A stretch of DNA of 64,000 nt from Seminavis robusta (GCA_903772945.1 CAICTM010000410.1:1-64000); one strand, 5' to 3'. Numbered from the stretch's first letter, positions 33,336-45,420 are shown. Notes: a model not told the origin generated them from the letters alone. Translations and numbers: made by a program.

Positions 33336-33875
33336 GCTGGATGCGATACAATGCAGTTCAATGCCTGATCTTCCTTGATTTGTTCAAAACAATCTGCAGG
33401 GGTAAATGCCTTGTTAGTAGGACTTGGAAAAGGAGGAAATAAACTTGAATGAACAGGACAAGTGGAATCCTTTTAGCGTGGAAAGAAGAGAGTGTTAAGG
33501 TTCTAGAAACACCAGTTTGATGTCAAACTACAAATCGATAGACAATCTACAACCTGCTGGATGGAGGCTTTCGTACAAACATACAGATATACTTTGCTTA
33601 GCTAGCTAGTAGATAGATACACAAAATGTAGCTATGTCAGGTCGGGGACAGTACAGTCGTACCCGCGGGGACAGAAGCATGCTCTTCGCATACTTATTGT
33701 GCCGCCGCACACAGGTTGGACAGCGGACCTCGATAGTCTGGACTCGTTGCCATGACAAACAGCGGCATGCTTGGCTGCACATGATACCGTAAATGGAGGG
33801 CCATCCCTTCACATAGCGAACACTCGCTGCGTCGATCCTGATACAGTGCCGTCAGGTCTTCGAAGCCCGTCCTTT
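33336..33875. other. Convergent 3' spacer
   Basis: Between the stops of the small plastid gene and the EHD gene. It has an AGCTAGCTAGTAG run near 33598-33612. No gene is recognised. Confidence 0.5.
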
Positions 33876-36031
33876 TTACTGTGGATCCCGAGCTTTATCC
33901 AGCAACAGAGGAATGTCATGCGAGAATACCTTTTCCATCTCCCGCACCATCTTCTTGTCCAGCTTCGGGAACTCCCCGATATCCTTAATCTCATACAGGG
34001 CCTTTCGCAGGGCGTCCGCTGGCGGGAAATCTCCCATGGGCAAACCATACCTTCGTGATGCACCCTTGAACTCTTGCTCCAATCTCCTAATCAGCCGTTC
34101 CTGCTTTCCTCTTCTTTGCCAAGGATTGTATGGCAACTGCTTTCGCAAGTAATGGATAATGTAGGCGTGCACTTTGACACTGCGAGCTCGTTTCACCAAT
34201 TCATTGATGCGTCTCATCACGGCTTGCTGGGGCAGTTTCATAATGTCGTCCAACAAGTCCATTTCTTCACGCTGCAGCAAATCCTGTTGACCCGTTTCCT
34301 TCAGTGGTTTGTCCCAGAAACTGCCCATGTAGACGCGGCACACTTCGGGTGTATTCATGACCTTGCCCAAACTCCACATCAAGGCACCGTAGACACGCAT
34401 CAATTGCTGCAAAGGCACAACCAACAGAATGAAAAAGCGAGAGGAAGAGCAGAAGCAACCGAAGAATGGACGGGGTTTAGATACAGTGCAGTGCCTTCAC
34501 ACCAATTCCTTGTTGTTGTCCGTTTGTACATACCTGAGGAGAGATGTTGTCTGCCTTGTTCAGAACGATCCGAACTTTGTCCAGATGAGGGATCATGAGC
34601 TCCATGACTTGTTTCATTTCATCGGAAATGTCTAGCTTGTGTGCATCAAACATAATGATAATGAGATCGGCACGTTCCGCAAACCATTTCATGACGGATT
34701 CATAGTCATAGTTTCGATCCCGTTGCTTTTGTCCACTGAGAATACCAGGAGTATCAATGAGTGTGACGTTGCGTAGAATGTCACTGTCCAGTTCCACTCC
34801 TTCCATTCGAGACAAAAAGTTGTTTCCAAAGGGACTCAAGCCGGTAAAGGGACGAAAGTTTTGAGCACAGAGTGCCGCCCCAGGAACAATCTTGTCATCG
34901 GCACCGTACAGGACGGCCGTGAATCGATCCGTGGTCGGTTCTGGTCCCACCCGAATGCCAGGAAAGTCGCGGCCCAGGAGATACTTGATGAAGGATGTCT
35001 TGCCAACACTGTTGTTGTGTATACATACATATAGATTGATTGATTGGATTATCACGGGTGAGGAATCATGGGCCAATGGACCGAACATAAAGAGTAGCAG
35101 TGAAAGGTACGTACCTAAAGGGCCCCAGCAACAATACTGCTGGCGGGGAATCAAAGTCTGCCGGTGACAGCGGTGGTGAATGAAAGTGTCCATACCTGGA
35201 GGACAATTCAATGGGTAGAATCTTTTTCTTGTACAGTCTGGCCAAACCTTTCATTATGTATTCCTTGTTGAAAGAAGACAGATCGGGCTCATTGCTATTC
35301 AATTCGGTTGTGGGATCTTCATCCCAAGGAACTTGTTCATCTTCCGTGATCATCATGGGGTCATCATTATGATAGGATGCGAATGATGGCATGGGAGGAT
35401 CATTGCTGCCAGGTGGCGGTTGTCCATATGGATTTAGATCTTGTTGTGGTGGTGGCAAAGATGGATCAGGTGGATATGGATTCTGTTGTTGTGCTGAATG
35501 ATGCTGATAGGGATTATCGTTTCCTGGACTAGGAGGATAAGAAGATGATGATGTGGATTGTTGCTGTCCGTAAGCGGGTCTATCGTTGACACTGACTGTA
35601 TCTCCATAACCAGGAAGGTCGGCAGGCAAATCCGGTGGGGGTCTTTGCTGCTGTTGGGTTTGTCCGTGCTGCTGATTGTACTGTGGCGGTGGATTCTGCT
35701 GCTGCTGCGCATGATACCGGTGATTGTCATTATTATTTGGTGGTGGATAATTATTATTGCTTCGATACTGGTCGTATCCATCACTGCTACCTCCCCTCCA
35801 TCCCAACAAAAAGGCTTGGGGGCGAGTCAATTGATAATGATGTTGCCTTGACAGTAACAGTGGATCTTCCTGATTCTTTTTTCGTCCAAACAATCCTCTC
35901 CAGCCCAGAAACGCTCGTCCTAGATTCTTGCCAATGCCTGCATGACAGACGGTGGCTTGCATAGACAGCAATCCCACGCAACAGATCTGGAGAGCAGCCG
36001 CTCTGCGACGGCGACGACCAAAAGATGTCAT
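33876..36031 (-). CDS. EHD-type dynamin-like ATPase with N-terminal signal-like sequence
   Basis: Three exons, 35115-36031, 34534-35008 and 33876-34406 (introns 106 and 127 bp), give 640 aa. The start MTSFGRRRRRAAALQICCVG is followed by a hydrophobic stretch ending ATVCHA, a possible signal or plastid presequence. Residues 60-250 are Gln/Pro/Asn-rich and probably disordered. The G domain has P-loop GPFSVGKTSFIKYLL (about 303), created by the exon 1/2 junction, switch/G3 LIDTPGIL, and G4 NKAD. The third exon carries the helical EHD part (GSFWDKPL, KRARSVKVHAYIIHYLRK, PMGDFPPADALRKAL). EHD proteins bind ATP and remodel membranes. No EH (EF-hand) domain is visible at either end, unlike animal and plant EHDs. 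It is divergent from SEC22. Confidence 0.85.
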
Positions 36032-36549
36032 CGGGATACCTCAGCAGCAGCAACTCAACGTCGTCTCAGCACACGATCCAACTTGGGGTCAAGTCTATCA
36101 AAGATAAATAAAGCACCGAGTTGTGCTCTAGCCGTGGGGAATAAAGAGAACGAGCAACAACTGTAGCTAGCTAGGACGAAGTCCCTCTTCCGTCTTATTT
36201 GATAGCCATCAATGAGCGTTTTTGTTCTTTCCACGTGGCGATGGACGGAATCCCGCGTCACTCGTCCCTCCAACAAGACTTGTTTTTTTTTTTGGCGCTC
36301 AGGTTTTTGGAAAGTGGCATTGGCTCTGCTCGAACTCGACCGAACCGCTCAGATACAAATCCTCTCGCTTGGATAAAGCATCACCTGCTCAACAACAAAG
36401 AGTTCCTCTCTCCGGCTCTTGTCCTCTTCGGTTCACTCTGGCTTGCTGCTATCTTTGCCGCTGTTGCTGGCTTGTTATTCTTTATCCCTCTCGTCTTTCC
36501 AAGTCAGCCAAGTCGTTCATCTTCGATCAACAATCAATATCGAAACAAC
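36032..36549. promoter_or_regulatory. Divergent 5' region of EHD and SEC22 genes
   Basis: 518 bp between the two start codons. It contains a pure T run at about 36281-36294 and an AGCTAGCTAGGA stretch. Open frames here extend SEC22 upstream but have no homology I can see. Confidence 0.4.
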
Positions 36550-37334
36550 ATGCCCCCTCTATTAACTCAAGTGGCCCGAACCATGGACGGTCTTCCGTTG
36601 GTATCGAGTCAATCTCCCTCGCCTGGAATGCCCGTCACCAACAAACATCAACAAGAAGCCAAAGAAATTATTCGAAAAATGACCGTGGGGGGAGCACCCA
36701 CACGAATGTCGGTCGATTCGGGAGACCGAGCTTTTTCCTTCATGACACGCGATAATCTTTGTTTCTTGGTATTGACCGAGGCTCCCTATCCCAAACGATT
36801 GGCATTTTTGTATTTGGAAGATATTGCCGATTTGATTCTGGGAGAATTGGCCAGAGAATTTGGGAATGAGGTAAGAAGAAGATCCATTATCCATCATTGG
36901 TGGGCGCTATCTATTATTAAGATTTCATTCCTCATCATTCAATTCTTTCCTTCTTTTTCTGTGATGTGTTTCAGTGGCGCTCTCAAATTGACCAAACGGC
37001 GAGACCCTTTCGATTTATCCAGTACGATCCACTCATTCAACGAAAGCAACGAGACTATCGAGATGTCAATCAACAAAAGAGTAGACTCAATGAAGACTTG
37101 ACTGAAATCCAATCCATTATGCGCAAAAATATCAATGAAATCCTAGACAGGGGAGAAAAATTGGATCAGGTCTCAAGCATTAGCAATGAACTCAAACAAA
37201 AATCAAAGGACTTCAAATGGGGAGCAAAGAAACTCACGTGGCAGGCCAGACTGCAGCAATACGGTCCGATGCTCGTGGGGACTTCCATTGTACTCATTGT
37301 CCTTTATGTCAAAATATTCCATATTGGCTTCTAG
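36550..37334 (+). CDS. SEC22: SEC22-type R-SNARE
   Basis: Exons 36550-36870 and 36975-37334 with a 104-bp intron (GTAAGA..TTCAG), 226 aa, close to the usual 215. The start MPPLLTQVARTMDGLPLV is the longin-domain opening of SEC22. The longin domain continues to FIQYDPLIQ. The SNARE motif (about 135-195) includes NKDL-type heptads, with the zero-layer arginine in EILDRGEKLDQV. It ends in a single C-terminal anchor (YGPMLVGTSIVLIVLYVKIF). SEC22 acts in ER-Golgi vesicle fusion. A frame extending to 36199 exists, but the start at 36550 matches the family. Confidence 0.9.
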
Positions 37335-37683
37335 CAGAAACACACTTGCCTCTTGATCAGCTTAACATTTTACAGTATCATAGTCCATACCGTAGCAAAG
37401 AATCGAATCGAGCACAGTTGCCAAGCTGAATTGAACAATGGAAAGTCTCTTTCCTCATGGTACCTACCCTGAGCTAAGTTACTACGTCGCGTGTCAGAGG
37501 GGACTACGACCCAGCTAGCTAGTTAGTCCAGGAGGAGGGTAATTAAATAAATGCATAGAGTTGTTATTCCCCGAAATAATCAACGATCTGGTCCAATCAA
37601 TTGCAGAGTCACAGCCCGCGGTACCAGTACCGCGACACATGCCACAACTCGGATTTCCCCATGGTGGCAGTTCCTCTGCTGTT
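37335..37683. other. Convergent 3' spacer
   Basis: Between the stops of SEC22 and the DOT1-like gene. It has AGCTAGCTAGTTAG near 37512. No gene is recognised. Confidence 0.5.
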
Positions 37684-40388
37684 TCAATCTTTGTAGTTCA
37701 CAGTGGTGCGGCCCAGCCTTCGTGTCCTGTCGTTGATCTTGCATTTGCAGCTGGAAATGTTGGGATCGCCCCCCTGGACGACTTTCATCACAACTCCGTT
37801 CATGGCATTGGGGCAATCTTCGTTGTTGCACATGAATCTAGCATAGCCATCGGCAGATTGATTCACCCTGGTATAAATGTAGCAAAAGGTGTCGTCTGGG
37901 TTCGATTGCGCCCAAGAGGACACGTCTTTGAGCCCACCAAGATTGACTTTAGTGACCTCGTAGAATGAAGAGGCGTCACTTTCAGCATCACGCAGTCCAC
38001 GTCTTTTTCGCTGTTCCTTCGAATCCTTTAGTGGGAGACAGCGAAGAGACGTTTGAATCTCGTACATCGTCACAAGCTTTGCGCCTTCCTTCATACTGGC
38101 GACCAACAGATGTTAAGACAGCAGAGACCAGTTAGTTCAGGCAGCAGAGAGTGGCAGCAGCAAATGCTTGTGGCGGTGGCGTACCTGGCAAAGACGCGCG
38201 CCAAATGATCATCGAGATTACGTTTGCCATGCGTGCCGCTTCGTTGGCTGAAAACCCCATCATAGTTGTTGCAAAAGGCATAGTCGGCTTCGATAAGCCA
38301 TTTCCGGTGAGCACGGCTCGAAAAGTCTCCCTGTTTCAAATCAATTCTAGCTGGTTCAAATCCACTCTTGTCTGTGTCGCGGTGGATGTCACTGAACCCA
38401 TCCATGATGTGTAGCGCAAGATTGTTTCTTCCCTCATCAAGTTCAATGCCCCTTGCTTCGGTGCCGAAGGTATACGCAGCCTGGAAGCAAGGCATTCCCA
38501 AGCCGTGGCCAATGTCGACAAAGATCCCCTTTCCATCCTTCGTCATTCCCATTAGTTTGAATATTTTGTCCATGGCTCCTGGCAGAATCCTTCCGTATTG
38601 CTGATGGCTGTTTCTGTTGGAAGCTCTTACAGTCTTGGTGTCCTCGATTTCCTCAAGGGTCTCCCCACGTTTTTTCTCAAACAACTTCACCAGCTCTTTG
38701 AACCCCTCCAGAGTGTAAGGCTTTGGATTCTGGTGATTCTGGTTCTTGAAGGTGTCATAGTTTTCTTCGACAGCACGATCCACACTTTGATAGTCCTCGG
38801 AGCAACTAGTAGCCTCAGTCGGCAAAGATGCCACTGGAGCAACACCGGCAGTCGTGGTACCCACAGCTGAGCCAATAGACAGGTCCACTTCGTGTAGATA
38901 ATCCCCGCCAAGACCTTGATGCGGTGGCAACTCTCCCAGATGACCGTGTTCTCTTGCAGGAAGCTTCCTGTCCTCGTTGTCGTCATGGATGTTCGTGTCT
39001 ACGCCATAGTCCTCCTCGTCATCCGAACACAAAATATCAATGATTTCAGGTTGCTTCGGAATTTCTCGTGCCAAAGCATATGCAGCACCGTTGGAAGCGT
39101 GAAAAGCCGCCTTGCTTTCACCGCCTTTGTTTTGTGCACGACGCGCAACGCGAGAAATCTGCTGAACACGCCCGTTGAAAATCGCATCTCTTGATACAGC
39201 AGCATCAGAGATCGCTGGCATCTTCGAATCTGCAAGCGCAACATTTCTATCAATACCCTTGTCGTCTTCCTCATCAGAGCTGCCATCCAAGGTGATACAG
39301 TTGCCAGACGTCTCATTGTTACGACTTGCGACCGACGATGGGCTGGATTTTCGAGCCTGGAGATGATCTCCTCTTCCAAATGGTGGTTGCTCATGGTTGT
39401 TATTCGCTTCGAGGGTTCCTGTTCTCCCAACATCTTTGGCTTTGTTCGTGTTCTGGCTACGTGAAGGGCCGGGAGCAAAGCCAGGCCTTTGCGTGTCGGG
39501 AGGGCCAGCCAAAACTTCAACCTCATCGTCAGATTCGTTTTCATCGGCCATCGGTTCTTCTGATCCAGAGGACTCTGGACTGCCGCTGCTATCGTCAGAA
39601 ACAACGGGAGGTGTCATTGGTTGTTCAAAACTAATTCTTTCACTTTCATCAGATTGTTTGCCGTTTGACTGATTTTGATGAGGCCTGCTGCTCAATTTCT
39701 CTTTGGCAGCCGGCTGATGGGTGTTGTTGGGCTGTGAAACTCCAGATTGGGACTCTTCCGTGGACGGGTTATGGCCTTGGACATCAGAATATGTCCAAAC
39801 CTCCATCTCCTCATCATCATCAGATTCTTCCAGCTCAATCGCCTCTTCCAGGGTATCGCCTGTTTTCGGAAAAGATTCTGGTGCCGCCTCTGTCTGTGAT
39901 CTTCCCTGCATATTGGTGGAAACAGCCATGCGAGATATTCCTCGCGACGTAGTTGGAGCTGTCGTCTGCTCATTCAGCATTGGACGTGTTGCGAGTCGCT
40001 TGTGCCGTCTCAATTCCCAAGCATTGCTTGTTGTTATCACCCTTGATCTTCCCGACAATGATGAGACCGAAGGACGCTTCGTCCCACGCTGTTCAGGGAC
40101 AGAATGTGTGAGAGAGTGGTTGGGAGCGACCACTCCCACGCTACCGCCGTCGAAACCTCGATTGTCGCCATGGAAAGAAGGCCTTGAGACCTTTTGAGTT
40201 TTAGCGCTCCTGGCATCTTTAGACGCCATACTTTGACCATCCAAAGAGTTTCCAGAGTGTGAATCCGATTGAGAGGGACGACGAGGCGCCACATTGTAGG
40301 AATTCCTCCCGTCGCTGTGCCGCCGGTAGGCAATGACGTTGTTGTTGCGAACATGTTGGCCGTCCATTTTAGATTCTCCCTGTCCCAT
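37684..40388 (-). CDS. DOT1-like histone H3K79-type methyltransferase
   Basis: Exons 38185-40388 and 37684-38095 with an 89-bp intron (GTACGC..GCCAG), 871 aa. Residues 1 to about 570 are Ser/Asp/Glu-rich and look disordered. The DOT1 fold follows: YGRILPGAMDKIF, then SAM motif I IFVDIGHGLGMPCFQAA at about 622-638, acidic loop GIELDEGRN, and CNNYDGVFS in the place of the family's NNF motif. The strand MKEGAKLVTMYEIQTSLRC at the start of exon 2 corresponds to the family's G-x-RIVS region. The enzyme class methylates nucleosomal histone H3 without a SET domain. The long disordered N-terminal tail, rather than a C-terminal one, resembles the yeast layout. Substrate is inferred from family. Confidence 0.8.
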
Positions 40389-41593
40389 TCTTTGACGCCT
40401 TACACTGATTCTTCATCCAGTCTTAACTTTACAAGGAATGCGAAACAATGATGAGGGCCCCAACAAGAAGAAAGTCTGAAGAAAAGCTTGGATATGCCTG
40501 TGTGACGGCGGTCGGTTTGATTGCTTTGGAGTTATTTGACGAAGAAAATGCTGCTTTCCGTTGCTTCTGTCTCAACTGCAGAGCTGGTGGAGAGCCCACC
40601 GTGCTCCACGGTCCCACGCCCTAATGTTAAGAAACTATAACGTGAAAATCTTCGAAGCCCGCCACTTGCTTTCTGGCTCTGCAACAGCATCTATTCTGGC
40701 TAGCCAGTCAGTACCAACTACTCCTGGGCTGTTGCCCCTTTCCACTTTGCCTACTACCTGGTAGTCCTGGTCAAGATTTTTGCCTGAACGGTCATCTCAT
40801 GCACTCACCCTGGGCAGCCACTCTGGATTGCAGCGGCCAAGGATTTTCGTGCAATGCTTCCACCTTAACTAAAGCCTAACAATGGCAGTGCGAGGCAAAG
40901 ACACAACAACCTCGACGACTAATTATGCCATTCGCTGCTACGGCTCTGTGAGTAGGGAGAGGCAGGCTTGGTTTCCCCCACATGCTGTGCATGGTATCGT
41001 ATGTTCTTTGCCAAGTGTAACTACTCGCAACCCAACCACTTGACTGGTCAGGTGCTCATACTGGTACAGGCTCACTTTGTACACGCACCGATAGATAAGG
41101 AATCGAGTGCTACGCAATCAATTCCCCAGCCATGTTGCGACGGTCGCACACAAGTAGTTGTAGTGTATTCACTCAAGGAACACGACCACCATATTTCCGG
41201 GAAAATGTAATAAGTGTGCCAATCCAATGGCGGACGAATCGAATCCTACCGGTACCGGTAGATACAGTATCTGCGAACCTGGTTTCGAGGGTGTGTCGAG
41301 TGAGGACTTTCCTGAACAGATCAGCACACTTTCTCCCGTCATGTTGTTGTTGGAGAGCTGTTGTCGACTTCTAGGAACTGCTTATTGAAGCTGGGGTGTC
41401 CAACACACACCTTCGATCTAGCTTTATGTTGTGTTATAGTTTTCTATGCTACTTTTCGTAAAAGTCCCGTCCACGCCGTCCATTATCGGTAGTACAAGTA
41501 GAGTCTTGGTGATTCTAACTTGGCGCTGGAATGCTTGCAGTTCTGTCCTGAATCACTTGTCATATACTAAAAACATGCTTATTGCGGCAGGAT
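40389..41593. other. Intergenic region upstream of DOT1-like gene
   Basis: 1.2 kb without a recognised gene. It contains the palindromic run ACCGGTACCGGTA at about 41249-41261. The left end must hold the DOT1-like promoter, the right end the 3' flank of the acidic-protein gene. Confidence 0.5.
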
Positions 41594-42913
41594 CTACATG
41601 GAAATGAGCGAGTCATCCTCGGAATCACTGCTTGCACCATTCTGAAGCTCAAGTGCAAGAGTGTCATCAATGCTCGCAGTATTGGAGGATTTGCATGATG
41701 TGTCATTGGAAGGGCATGTCTCCATCTTTTGGTCGTCTTCGGTTCCGTCCGTGCCGCACTTGTTAGCTCCTTCGTCGAACGATGGTGCTTCCTCTTGGTC
41801 GAGGCCTTTGATTGCATCGGTATCAGTGCCAACAAGAGGTTCCTTCGTTTCCTCTTCGCCCTCTGCCTCTGTGACTTTTTCGACAGAAATCCCCGTCATT
41901 TCGATGGTTTCTTCTTCTTCTTCTTTCTGAGGGGGTTCCTCGGATGGCACTTCCATTTCATCCTTTTCAGCTTTGTCATCTTCTTTGAATGACTTTTCTT
42001 CCTCTGGTAGGTCCTCGCATGCCGTAGTGGGTACTAGTACTGTAGTGAGCTCATCAAGTTCCTGTTCGTCAATCGCTTCTACCGTGGCCTCCTCGGAAAC
42101 TTCCGCTTCGATTGTTGTTTCTTCCTGCTTTTCCTTGTCCGTTTCCACGGGTGTGACTTCTGCGACGGTTAGTTCGTCTTCTTCCTTAACGTTGTCGGCA
42201 ATCACTGGTGATTCCACAGACTCTTTTGGTTTGTCTTTGTCTGTGGTTGAGTTTCGACGATTGTCACCAATCTGTTTCAACATTCCAGCTGCCTTGACAA
42301 AGAGTTCCTTGGCAGAGTCTCGAATGGCGAGGACCTTGTCCAATTCCTTTCCATTGGCGACGTGAGTTTCTTTCAAATTGGAAAGTTCTTGGTCAAACGC
42401 TGCGATTCGTTCCTTCATGCCACATCCGTTGGTGGCGAGTTTCTGCTGATGCTCCCGAAGCAACGTCAATGTGCTCTTGGACTCTTCTAGCAACTCTTTG
42501 GCTTTGGCAAGGTCGGCAAGGACGACTTCCACCGAACTTTTGGTGGAAGAGGTTGATTGAGAGGTGACTGTTTCGGTTTGCGTATTGACAGTTGCCGTGT
42601 CGTCAAAGCTTTTGCGAGGCCGCTTGTCGAGGCGGGGAGATTCTTCCTCTTCTCCCGACAGCGCATCCGCGTCTCGCTTGGGAGAAGGATTGGGATCTTC
42701 GCTATCCATTGCTACTTCTTCCGTGGTATTGACTTGCATTACAGCACCATTTTCCTTGTCTTCTCCTGGCGGAACATCAGCGACGATGTTCTCGTTGCTT
42801 TTCATGGGAAGCTCAGCCCCTTTACCATTGCCGAAGCCATTGGGGGAGGAAATCTTCTCTCCCAGAACTTGGTTTGGAACCGAACGATTGGGGGAAAGCA
42901 CAGAGTCAACCAT
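41594..42913 (-). CDS. Acidic coiled-coil protein of unknown function
   Basis: 439 aa from ATG at 42913 (the codon two before is TTG). An N-terminal Ser/Pro-rich part has a nuclear-localisation-like stretch (SPRLDKRPRKSF, about residue 92). A helical middle, about residues 125-220, has heptads (DLAKAKELLEESKSTLTLLR, LDKVLAIRDSAKELF). The C-terminal half is Glu/Asp/Thr-rich and probably disordered. No catalytic motif was seen. It could be a nuclear scaffold or chromatin-associated protein; this is only a guess. It is divergent from the GPR107-like gene, 312 bp between starts. Confidence 0.6.
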   Translation of the reverse strand: MVDSVLSPNRSVPNQVLGEKISSPNGFGNGKGAELPMKSNENIVADVPPGEDKENGAVMQVNTTEEVAMDSEDPNPSPKRDADALSGEEEESPRLDKRPRKSFDDTATVNTQTETVTSQSTSSTKSSVEVVLADLAKAKELLEESKSTLTLLREHQQKLATNGCGMKERIAAFDQELSNLKETHVANGKELDKVLAIRDSAKELFVKAAGMLKQIGDNRRNSTTDKDKPKESVESPVIADNVKEEDELTVAEVTPVETDKEKQEETTIEAEVSEEATVEAIDEQELDELTTVLVPTTACEDLPEEEKSFKEDDKAEKDEMEVPSEEPPQKEEEEETIEMTGISVEKVTEAEGEEETKEPLVGTDTDAIKGLDQEEAPSFDEGANKCGTDGTEDDQKMETCPSNDTSCKSSNTASIDDTLALELQNGASSDSEDDSLISM

Positions 42914-43225
42914 TGTCAATCAATCTAGCTAGCAAGTACAGTCGTCGACAACAACAACAAGAACACAAGGAACAACAGCCTCGATCAAAAGTGAGTGAAG
43001 AAATAAATGTCGTTGATCACCAGAATGTGGTGGTTCAAAAGAGCATCGGCTCGACTGGCGCGCTGTCCCGGAATAAGCTTCGGGACTGAACCAAGCGGAA
43101 AGCTGCGGAACCAAACCAAAACAACCACAGCGTTCTCAAAAGGTGTGGCCATGACGGAAGGAGCTTGAGCAACAACGCGTACCGGTATCATAGCAAATAA
43201 GAGGTTTAATACTGCCAACCAGACC
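42914..43225. promoter_or_regulatory. Divergent 5' region, acidic protein / GPR107-like
   Basis: 312 bp between two start codons; it must hold both promoters. It includes TACCGGTA near 43183. No specific element is identified. Confidence 0.4.
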
Positions 43226-44860
43226 ATGACAATCTACTCCAGGAATCACAACAGCGGTGGATCTCTTTTGGTGCTTCTGCTGTCACCAATTCTCTGTTCG
43301 GCACTGCACCACAATTTCTACATCAAGAATGATCTTCGCACTGTCATTGGACCCGTCGGGGTGCCATTTGGCTTCTTGGTGGATGGTTACTACGATCTCC
43401 AAGTCTTTGATTTTTCCTTGAATCTGGACAAGAAAAAATACAAGGCGGTCAAGGGACAAGAAGACCTTGAACCCATGCAAGTTCTGGACAATCTCGAAGC
43501 GGGTCTTTTATTACAGAGATTTGAGAATGAAGCCGCCTTCAATCAATACATGGATGAACTCAAGGCCAATTCCAGTGTTTGTGCTTTTGAGTATTTTCTG
43601 GACGACGATGATTCCTACCTCAAATCTTTGCCAGGATGGGACGACAATGAAGAAGACCACAAGATTGAAGGAGACTTCACGGCCGAAAATGGAGTCTTCT
43701 TGTCCCTCAAAGCCTGGCAAAAACAAAAGAATGTCGGAGTCGATTCAGCCATGAGACACGTGCACTACAAATTCAAGCCTGGCGAGGATGGACTCTATTT
43801 TTTGATTTATCAGATATGCCCCACGAAAGCCAGTGGAAGTTCTGTGGTCCCTCGTGGAGTGGTCTCTACCTTTGAATTAGACTTCCATTTTCTCAACTTT
43901 GATCGATGGGGAAAACAGTCCTACTTGACTGCAGGAGAAATGAACATGCCAATGGTATTCTTTTACTTCTTTGTCAGCTACTCCTTTTGTGCTGGGTGGT
44001 GGATCAGCAACATACGCAAGGCTAGGAACGACAAGTCACCTGGAAAACCGGTTGTCTATGCCATTCATCACCTCATGTCGGCACTCCTTTGCGTCAAGGT
44101 GATTACGGTCTTGCTGGAAAGCATTCGGTACCATTACATTCGTGTCGTGGGTCATGCCGAACTATGGTCCTTCGCCTACTACACGTTCGACTTTTTAAAG
44201 GGAACGTTCCTGTTTGTGGTGATTCTACTCATTGGATCTGGGTGGAGTTTTGCCAAACCCTTCTTATCGGGCAATGAAAAGAAGGTCATCTTGGCCATTC
44301 TCATATTGCAAGTAATCAACAACATTGCCTTGGTAGTCTTGGCACGCGAAACAGAAGGAGAGGCTCGATTCGACGGCTGGCAGGCAATCTTGCATTTGGT
44401 GGATATCATTTGCTGCTGTGCCGTTCTAGTGCCGATTGTCTGGCAGGTTAATCAGTTGGAAAAGAGCGTGATTGTCGAGGATCCAAATCACCCCGACTAC
44501 AATGGCAATAACGACAACGAGGCTGCGGCGGAAGGAGTTGTTCCCAGAGAGGGTGACATGGATATGGGTGAAAAGGGACGAATCTTGTCCAAGTTGAAGC
44601 TCTTTCGAACGTTCTACATGATGGTGGTGGCGTACATTTATTCAACGAGAATACTTGTGTACCTGTTTGCGACTATGTTGTCCTACAAGCATCTTTGGAT
44701 ACGATATTTTGTGATTGAAGTGGTCACGTTGACGTTTTACGTGGTGACTGGTTTCCAGTTCCGACCAATGGCCGACAATCCGTACCTGGGAGTTAAGCGA
44801 GAAGATGACTTGGGTGACGATGATAATTTCATCAATGAAAGAGAGCTCGAAATGAAATAA
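43226..44860 (+). CDS. GPR107/108-like (LU7TM, GOST family) seven-pass membrane protein
   Basis: 544 aa in one exon. The signal peptide is SLLVLLLSPILCSALHH. The lumenal domain (to about residue 240) contains GVPFGFLVDGYYDL and ends FDRWGKQSYLTAGEMNMPMV, as in this family. Seven hydrophobic segments follow from about 250 to 505, including FFYFFVSYSFCAGWWI, FLFVVILLIGSGWSFAKPFL (the most family-typical stretch) and YFVIEVVTLTFYVVTGFQFR. The tail is acidic. Members work in the Golgi/endosomal pathway in retrograde traffic, and some are proposed as receptors. An acidic loop (DNNDNEAAAEG, about 435) is inserted between late segments. Confidence 0.88.
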   Translation: MTIYSRNHNSGGSLLVLLLSPILCSALHHNFYIKNDLRTVIGPVGVPFGFLVDGYYDLQVFDFSLNLDKKKYKAVKGQEDLEPMQVLDNLEAGLLLQRFENEAAFNQYMDELKANSSVCAFEYFLDDDDSYLKSLPGWDDNEEDHKIEGDFTAENGVFLSLKAWQKQKNVGVDSAMRHVHYKFKPGEDGLYFLIYQICPTKASGSSVVPRGVVSTFELDFHFLNFDRWGKQSYLTAGEMNMPMVFFYFFVSYSFCAGWWISNIRKARNDKSPGKPVVYAIHHLMSALLCVKVITVLLESIRYHYIRVVGHAELWSFAYYTFDFLKGTFLFVVILLIGSGWSFAKPFLSGNEKKVILAILILQVINNIALVVLARETEGEARFDGWQAILHLVDIICCCAVLVPIVWQVNQLEKSVIVEDPNHPDYNGNNDNEAAAEGVVPREGDMDMGEKGRILSKLKLFRTFYMMVVAYIYSTRILVYLFATMLSYKHLWIRYFVIEVVTLTFYVVTGFQFRPMADNPYLGVKREDDLGDDDNFINERELEMK

Positions 44861-45420
44861 TCGCACAAATAGCTGCATGGCACGATGCTGCCGTTTTTGA
44901 TAGACTACATGTACCTGTTCAAAACACAAATGAGGCATCGTAGGGAATCGAGAAACCCTTACCGTATGTAGCTAGATCGTGCTTTAGTGCAGCTCATCAA
45001 CCTTCATCAAACTACATTTACGTTCAGCAACGATAGAAGAGGCAACATGCGGTTTGACGTGAGACCACAGAATTTACCCTTTTTGTCATTGCAACATGAT
45101 AAGGAAAACCAACAACGGAGTACCGGTAGTATCGACTGGAGGCAACTTAAACCATTTGACAGCGAGTTCGATCCATTGCTGCCAAGGTACTAGTACCGGT
45201 AGAAACTGGAAGTAGAATAAAACTGGGGACCTAGAAACTTGAGTATCACTACACAGCTAGCTAGTTAGATTGTTCAAGGGCATTACTGCAAAAATGCCTT
45301 GGTGTTACTAGGACTTCTTTCATCCTATGGTACCGGTACTCTCCACACAAAATCCAAAACAAACAGTCAGAAGCAACCGTTCCCGCCACAATCTCTTTGT
45401 TTTTTCTTCCACTGTTTTGT
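44861..45420. other. Convergent 3' spacer rich in GTACC palindromes
   Basis: Between the GPR107-like and carbonic anhydrase stops. It has TACCGGTA-type words at about 45121, 45190 and 45331 and AGCTAGCTAG at 45254. No gene is recognised. Confidence 0.5.

Noticed and set aside
36199-36549. Upstream extension of SEC22
   Set aside because: The family starts at the longin domain, which begins at 36550. The extension includes a poly-T run and low-complexity sequence.
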